A DNA stretch of 11,598 nucleotides from Pseudomonadota bacterium. GTDB lineage: Bacteria; Hydrothermota; 32-111; QNBC01. Numbering within the stretch: position 1 is the stretch's first letter; every line of letters begins with the position of its first letter. This document shows positions 7,458-11,598 of this stretch, in pieces. Below the pieces are notes generated by a model that did not search any database, had not been told where the DNA came from, and was given only the letters and a program-made list of their open reading frames with translations. Both the position numbers and the translations under genes were made by a program. The stretch covers positions 1 through 11,598 of the forward strand of contig JAACEC010000032.1 in assembly GCA_011682715.1 (NCBI GenBank). Direction: 5' to 3'.

Positions 7458-9895
7458 ACTTAGAGTTTGGGAAAAGACCATTATCACCTGGAGATTTCGA
7501 TTATATTGCTCTCAGGCTTGCCTCTCCGGAAACGATTTTACAATGGTCTCACGGCGAGGTGAAAAAGCCTGAAACAATAAATTATAGAACACAGAAGCCC
7601 GAAAAGGGCGGATTATTCTGTGAAAGAATTTTCGGGCCGGTCAAAGACTACGAATGTGCCTGCGGAAAGTACAAGCATGCGAAATACAGGGGAATAATTT
7701 GTGAAAAATGCGGTGTCGAGGTTACGACAAGCAAAGTCAGAAGAGAGCGAATGGGGCATATTACTCTCGCAACGCCGGTTGCTCATATCTGGTTTTATAA
7801 AACGTCTCCGAGTTACATTGCATTGATCCTCAATATGCCAACCAATAATTTGGTCCGTGTCCTGTATTATGACTCCTACGTAGTAACCGACTCGGGAAAT
7901 ACGGATTTGAAAATCGGCGATGTTATAAGAATATCCCGCTACAACGAATTAAAAGAGCAGGGATTCGAATTCGAAGCACTGATGGGAGGCGAAGGAATCA
8001 GAAAGCTTCTTGTCGATATTGATCTCGACGAATTGAGTGCGGAATTGGAAACGGAACTGAAGCTGGAAAATTCTGTTGAAAAAAAGAAAAAGATGTTAAA
8101 GCGACTACAGATCGTCGAGGCTTTTGCAAAATCGGGTAACAGACCCGAATGGATGGTTCTGACCGTATTACCGGTTATTCCTCCCGATTTGAGACCGTTG
8201 GTCCCTCTTGAGGGGGGCAGATATGCTACAAGTGATTTGAACGATCTGTACAGACGTGTGATAACGAGAAACAATAGGCTCAAACACATGATGGAAATTA
8301 ACACGCCCGATCTTATTTTGAGAAACGAAAAACGTATGTTGCAGGAAGCTGTGGACGCACTGGTAGACAATTCCAGAAGGGTAAGACCCATAAAACAGAG
8401 AAACGGCACGCCTTTGAAATCCTTGTCTGATAATTTAAAAGGGAAACAGGGGAGATTTAGACAGAATCTGCTTGGGAAGAGAGTCGATTATTCCGCTCGT
8501 TCGGTAATTGCCGTAGATCCGGAACTTAAACTCTACCAGTGCGGATTACCAAAGGTAATTGCCCTTGAGATTTTTAAGCCTTTTATAATAAGGAAATTGG
8601 AAGAGAAAAATTATGCTTCCAGTATTAAAGGGGCGAAAAAACTGCTTGAGAAGAATGCTCCGGAAGTATGGGAAATTCTCGAGAATGTTGTAAAGAATCA
8701 TCCTATTCTTCTTAACAGAGCACCGACATTGCACCGTCTGGGAATTCAGGCATTTCAGCCGGTTCTTGTGGAAGGGAAAGCGATTAAATTTCATCCGCTT
8801 GCTTGCGTTGGATTTAATGCCGATTTCGACGGTGACCAAATGGCAATACATCTGCCAATTTCTTTCGAAGCACAATTGGAAGCTAGCACGATTATGTTAT
8901 CGGCAAATAACCTTCTCAAACCAGCAAACGGAGAACCGGTGGTTTCTCCGACACAAGATATCGTTCTCGGTTGTTACTACATTACCAAGGAAAAACCCCA
9001 TGCGAAGGGTGAGGGAAAGTACTTCGATGATGTGGACGAACTGCATTATGCCGTGGATTCCGGAGCTCTTGATATTCATGCACGAATCAAGTACAAATTT
9101 AAAGGTGAATTTATAGATACGATAGCAGGCAGGGTTTTCTTCAATGAGATTTTACCTGATGAAATGAGGTTTTTGAACGAATTGCTTGACAAAAAAACTC
9201 TTGCAAAAATCGTTAAAAATGCCTATTTTTCAATTGGTATTTACAGAACGGTAAAACTCCTCGACAACATCAAAGAGATGGGGTACAAATATGCAACAAA
9301 ATCCGGTCTCACTTTCGGCGTGGACGACATCAAGGTTCCCGAAGGAAAGAAGAAGATTCTTGATAAGGTTTTTGCGGAAGTCGATGACATAAACGAGAAA
9401 CACAGTAAAGGACTGATCACGGAAAAAGAACGTTACAACATGATCATCGACAAGTGGACGGATACTACAAACAAGATCGCATCGGAAATGGAAAAGAACA
9501 TAAAGAAGGACAGAGACGGATTCAATCCTATTTTTATGATGTGGAATTCCGGAGCGAGAGGAAGCGGTGATCAGGTAAAACAACTTGCCGGGATGCGAGG
9601 ACTCATACAGAGACCACAGAAGAAACTTACCGGTAAAGAGATTATAGAAACACCGATTATCTCCAACTTTAAAGAGGGGATGACGGTGCTCGAGTACTTC
9701 ATATCCACACACGGAGCGAGAAAAGGGCTTACCGATACAGCTCTCAAGACATCGGAAGCCGGTTATATGACAAGACGTTTGGTGGATGTTGCACAGGATA
9801 TCATAGTAACGGAAGAGGATTGCGGTACGATTCTCGGCATAAAAAGGAAAGCGCTTGTGGAGCCGGGAACGGGTAGGGAACGGGTAAGGTTATAG
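7454..9895 (+). CDS. rpoC: RNA polymerase subunit beta-prime, 5' part (frame broken by an 11-bp duplication)
   Basis: RpoC carries the catalytic magnesium of RNA polymerase and the clamp. This frame encodes residues 1-813. Visible in order: the first zinc site Cys68, Cys70, Cys83, Cys86; the clamp and rudder region with RPEWMVLTVLPVIPPDLRPL; the invariant NADFDGDQ at 455-462, whose three aspartates (457, 459, 461) hold the catalytic Mg2+; and the bridge-helix region (about 710-780, with GMRGLIQRP and ISTHGARKGLTDTALKT). Cys790 is the first cysteine of the second zinc site. After ALVEPGTG the frame runs into RERVRL and a stop. Family members continue here with GKVIE.LSERI, which is present in another frame. 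The start ATG overlaps the rpoB stop by four bases (ATGA) and uses GGAGG within the last rpoB codons, so the two are coupled. With one repeat copy removed the whole gene encodes 1356 residues, a normal size. Confidence 0.95.
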   Translation: MNLEFGKRPLSPGDFDYIALRLASPETILQWSHGEVKKPETINYRTQKPEKGGLFCERIFGPVKDYECACGKYKHAKYRGIICEKCGVEVTTSKVRRERMGHITLATPVAHIWFYKTSPSYIALILNMPTNNLVRVLYYDSYVVTDSGNTDLKIGDVIRISRYNELKEQGFEFEALMGGEGIRKLLVDIDLDELSAELETELKLENSVEKKKKMLKRLQIVEAFAKSGNRPEWMVLTVLPVIPPDLRPLVPLEGGRYATSDLNDLYRRVITRNNRLKHMMEINTPDLILRNEKRMLQEAVDALVDNSRRVRPIKQRNGTPLKSLSDNLKGKQGRFRQNLLGKRVDYSARSVIAVDPELKLYQCGLPKVIALEIFKPFIIRKLEEKNYASSIKGAKKLLEKNAPEVWEILENVVKNHPILLNRAPTLHRLGIQAFQPVLVEGKAIKFHPLACVGFNADFDGDQMAIHLPISFEAQLEASTIMLSANNLLKPANGEPVVSPTQDIVLGCYYITKEKPHAKGEGKYFDDVDELHYAVDSGALDIHARIKYKFKGEFIDTIAGRVFFNEILPDEMRFLNELLDKKTLAKIVKNAYFSIGIYRTVKLLDNIKEMGYKYATKSGLTFGVDDIKVPEGKKKILDKVFAEVDDINEKHSKGLITEKERYNMIIDKWTDTTNKIASEMEKNIKKDRDGFNPIFMMWNSGARGSGDQVKQLAGMRGLIQRPQKKLTGKEIIETPIISNFKEGMTVLEYFISTHGARKGLTDTALKTSEAGYMTRRLVDVAQDIIVTEEDCGTILGIKRKALVEPGTGRERVRL
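9865..9886 (+). repeat. Perfect 11-bp tandem duplication causing the rpoC frameshift
   Basis: GGGAACGGGTA occurs twice without a gap, at 9865-9875 and 9876-9886. Eleven is not a multiple of three. Deleting one copy turns GGT-AGG-GAA into GGT-AAG-GTT-ATA-GAG and so reads G-K-V-I-E-S-L-S-E-R-I, the expected RpoC sequence. The duplication thus fully accounts for the broken frame. Confidence 0.93.
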
Positions 9896-11535
9896 AGAGT
9901 TTATCCGAGAGAATTGCCGGTAGATACGCTGCCGAAGATATTATTCATCCCATAACGAAGGAGGTTTTCGTTAAAGAGGATGAAGAGATCACGAGAGAAA
10001 TTGCAAAGGCAATCGAGGAGAGCGGTATCGAAGAGGTAAAAATCAGGTCGGTTCTCACGTGTGAAGCAAAGAGAGGCGTTTGCAGAAAGTGCTACGGCAG
10101 AAATCTCGCCACGGGGAGACTCGTTGAAGTGGGAGAAGCCGTAGGTGTCATGGCTGCCCAGAGTATCGGTGAACCGGGGACTCAGTTAACGCTTAGGACC
10201 TTTCACACAGGCGGTACATCGTCCAGGATTACGGAACAACCGATTATTCGTGCTCCTTTTGACGGTAAGGTAAAACTGATTAAGGTGAGAAGCGTTGAAG
10301 ATAAAGATGGCAACACGATTGTTACCTCACGCGAAGGCAAAATTCGTTTTATATCGGATAATAAGGAAGTTGAATACGATATACCCTACAGTGCCAATCT
10401 CACCCTTAAGAACGGAGAAAAGGTAAAGACGGGGACTATCGTATACAAATGGGATCCCTACAACACGTACATTATCAACGAGTATGAGGGTACGGTCCGC
10501 TTTGTGGATATCAAGCCCAGAGTAACATTGAAGGAAGAGATCATAAGCGGAAACAAGACTTTTAGAATAATTGAGCACAGGGAAAAGGTCTTGATGCCGG
10601 AGATAGATATTTACGATGATAAGGGCGAAAAGCTCGGCGGTTACGCACTTCCGATAGGCGCGTATCTCAGTGTCAAAGATGGCCAGAAAATACATCCGGG
10701 AGAAGCGGTTGTGAAGTTGACGAAAGAAACCGGTAAATCCGTTGATATCACAGGCGGTTTACCTCGTGTCTCGGAACTCTTCGAAGCGAGAGTGCCGAAA
10801 AATTTTGCCATTGTAAGTGATATAAACGGTATCGTTAAATTCGGTCCTTCGAGAAGAGGTTCGAGAAAGATTATCATTGAGGGATTTGAGGGTGAAAAGA
10901 AAGAACACAAGATTCCCTATGGTAGACATCTTTTCGTACATGACGGAGAAAGAATAAATGCCGGAGAAAAACTCTGCGAAGGCCCCATTAACCCTCATGA
11001 TATTTTGCGTATAAAAGGGATTTTTAGTCTTGGCAATTATCTCGTGAACGATGTGAAATCCGTTTATGCCTTCCAGGGCGTAAAAATAAATGATAAACAT
11101 ATCGAAACAATAATTAAACAGATGTTACAAAAGGTGAAGATCATAAAGAACGGAGATACGAGTTACATAGAAGGGATGGTTGTGGATAAGAAGAAAGTGG
11201 TTATCGAGAACAGGGAAATCGTTAGAGAGGGCGGTACACCAGCCGTATTCGAACCGGTTCTTCTCGGTATAACAAAAGCATCTATTTCTTCGGAGAGCTT
11301 CATTTCGGCCGCATCATTTCAGGAAACAACATCCGTGCTTGCCAGAGCTGCCATTGAAGGAAGGGTCGACGAGTTGCTGGGGATAAAAGAAAATGTCGTT
11401 ATGGGCAATCTTATTCCCGCCGGTACCGGATTCAGAAAGTGGCAGAGAGTAGCTAAGGATATATTTAACAAAGAAGAAAAAACAGACGAAGATAACAATG
11501 CAAATATTGGAGGAAAAGAAGATGCCGACTCTTAA
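9877..11535 (+). CDS. rpoC: RNA polymerase subunit beta-prime, 3' part (out of frame with the 5' part)
   Basis: This open frame follows a TAG at 9874-9876 and supplies the rest of RpoC. Numbering as in the repaired protein: Cys866, Cys873 and Cys876 (CEAKRGVCRKC) complete the second zinc site with Cys790 of the upstream part. The trigger loop QSIGEPGTQLTLRTFHTGG ends near 917, with Arg911 and His914 that act in nucleotide addition. About 175 residues of insertion follow (918-1094), with repeated short motifs such as PYSANLTLKNGEKVKTG and PIGAYLSVKDGQKIHPGE, like the SI3 sandwich-barrel insert of Gram-negative polymerases. The loop resumes at ITGGLPRVSELFEAR, and the C-terminus holds the jaw, the clamp end and the omega-contact region (GNLIPAGTG). 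The first usable start codon is a GTG at 10129, beyond the zinc cysteines, and no ribosome binding site stands out, so separate translation is unlikely. Unlike the cyanobacterial rpoC1/rpoC2 split, this break separates members of one zinc site. Confidence 0.9.
   Translation, partial: GTGKVIESLSERIAGRYAAEDIIHPITKEVFVKEDEEITREIAKAIEESGIEEVKIRSVLTCEAKRGVCRKCYGRNLATGRLVEVGEAVGVMAAQSIGEPGTQLTLRTFHTGGTSSRITEQPIIRAPFDGKVKLIKVRSVEDKDGNTIVTSREGKIRFISDNKEVEYDIPYSANLTLKNGEKVKTGTIVYKWDPYNTYIINEYEGTVRFVDIKPRVTLKEEIISGNKTFRIIEHREKVLMPEIDIYDDKGEKLGGYALPIGAYLSVKDGQKIHPGEAVVKLTKETGKSVDITGGLPRVSELFEARVPKNFAIVSDINGIVKFGPSRRGSRKIIIEGFEGEKKEHKIPYGRHLFVHDGERINAGEKLCEGPINPHDILRIKGIFSLGNYLVNDVKSVYAFQGVKINDKHIETIIKQMLQKVKIIKNGDTSYIEGMVVDKKKVVIENREIVREGGTPAVFEPVLLGITKASISSESFISAASFQETTSVLARAAIEGRVDELLGIKENVVMGNLIPAGTGFRKWQRVAKDIFNKEEKTDEDNNANIGGKEDADS
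11509..11513 (+). promoter_or_regulatory. Ribosome binding site of rpsL inside the end of rpoC
   Basis: GGAGG lies eight bases before the ATG at 11522, within the last codons of rpoC. It confirms that rpsL starts before rpoC ends. Confidence 0.65.
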
Positions 11536-11598
11536 TCAACTTGTAAGAAAAGGTAGAAAGAAAATCATCAAAAAGAACAAGGTTCCCGCACTTCAGGG
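11522..11598 (+). CDS. rpsL: 30S ribosomal protein S12, N-terminal part (runs off the window)
   Basis: S12 lies at the decoding centre of the small ribosomal subunit and affects accuracy and streptomycin response. The 25 complete codons read MPTLNQLVRKGRKKIIKKNK, then VPALQ, followed by two bases of a glycine codon. This is the standard N-terminal extension of S12 (MPTINQLVRKGR... PALQG). The gene overlaps the end of rpoC by 14 bases in another frame. The order rpoC-rpsL is common in bacteria and is usually followed by rpsG, fusA and tuf, which would lie beyond the window. The residues that streptomycin mutations change are not covered. Confidence 0.95.
   Translation, partial: MPTLNQLVRKGRKKIIKKNKVPALQ

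Noticed and set aside
8766..9116. A plus-strand open frame inside rpoC
   Set aside because: It overlaps the catalytic NADFDGDQ region in another frame and encodes no recognisable protein.
9877..9893. Programmed -1 frameshift in rpoC
   Set aside because: No slippery heptamer in the right phase was seen in the overlap of the two frames, and the exact 11-bp duplication explains the break more simply.

Overview
The window is the classic bacterial transcription/translation operon secE-nusG-rplK-rplA-rplJ-rplL-rpoB-rpoC-rpsL, all on the + strand. A piece of an unrelated, AT-rich LysR-type regulator gene is joined to its left end. I found no RNA gene, CRISPR array, insertion sequence, phage gene, defence locus or new multi-gene system. 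The unusual content is structural damage at two places.

Organism: the RNA polymerase subunits point to a Gram-negative, probably uncultured bacterium near the FCB superphylum (Bacteroidota, Cloacimonadota, Marinimicrobia, WOR-3-like groups). The beta-prime subunit carries a large insertion in the trigger loop, a Gram-negative trait absent from Firmicutes and Actinobacteria. Its N-terminal wording (LASPE..L..S.GEV.KPETINYRT) resembles FCB sequences as I remember them. This placement rests on memory of the families, not on a search. Hand-sampled GC is roughly 40-45% in the operon and about 30% in the regulator.

Layout: 66-872 LysR-type regulator missing its C-terminus; 880-1020 secE missing its N-terminus; 1023-1550 nusG; 1563-1991 rplK (L11); 2003-2707 rplA (L1); 2718-3239 rplJ (L10); 3256-3633 rplL (L7/L12); 3657-7457 rpoB with a TTG start; 7454-11535 rpoC broken by a frameshift near 9876; 11522 to the window end, start of rpsL (S12). 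Gaps between operon genes are 2-23 bases, or the genes overlap. There is no room for the internal promoters, L10 leader or attenuator known from E. coli, so the set is probably read as one transcript.

How the genes work together: SecE is part of the protein export channel. NusG binds the polymerase and couples it to the ribosome. L11, L1, L10 and L12 build the two ribosomal stalks. RpoB and RpoC form the polymerase active centre, and S12 belongs to the decoding centre.

Two anomalies matter most. (1) rpoC contains a perfect 11-bp tandem duplication (9865-9875 and 9876-9886). Removing one copy restores a continuous 1356-residue beta-prime, so the frameshift is explained to the base. (2) At about 862-872 the LysR gene stops in mid-family and secE begins in mid-family, and base composition changes there. 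Two lesions in or beside essential genes on one piece of DNA suggest a draft metagenome or single-cell assembly with local errors, though real mutations cannot be excluded from the sequence alone.
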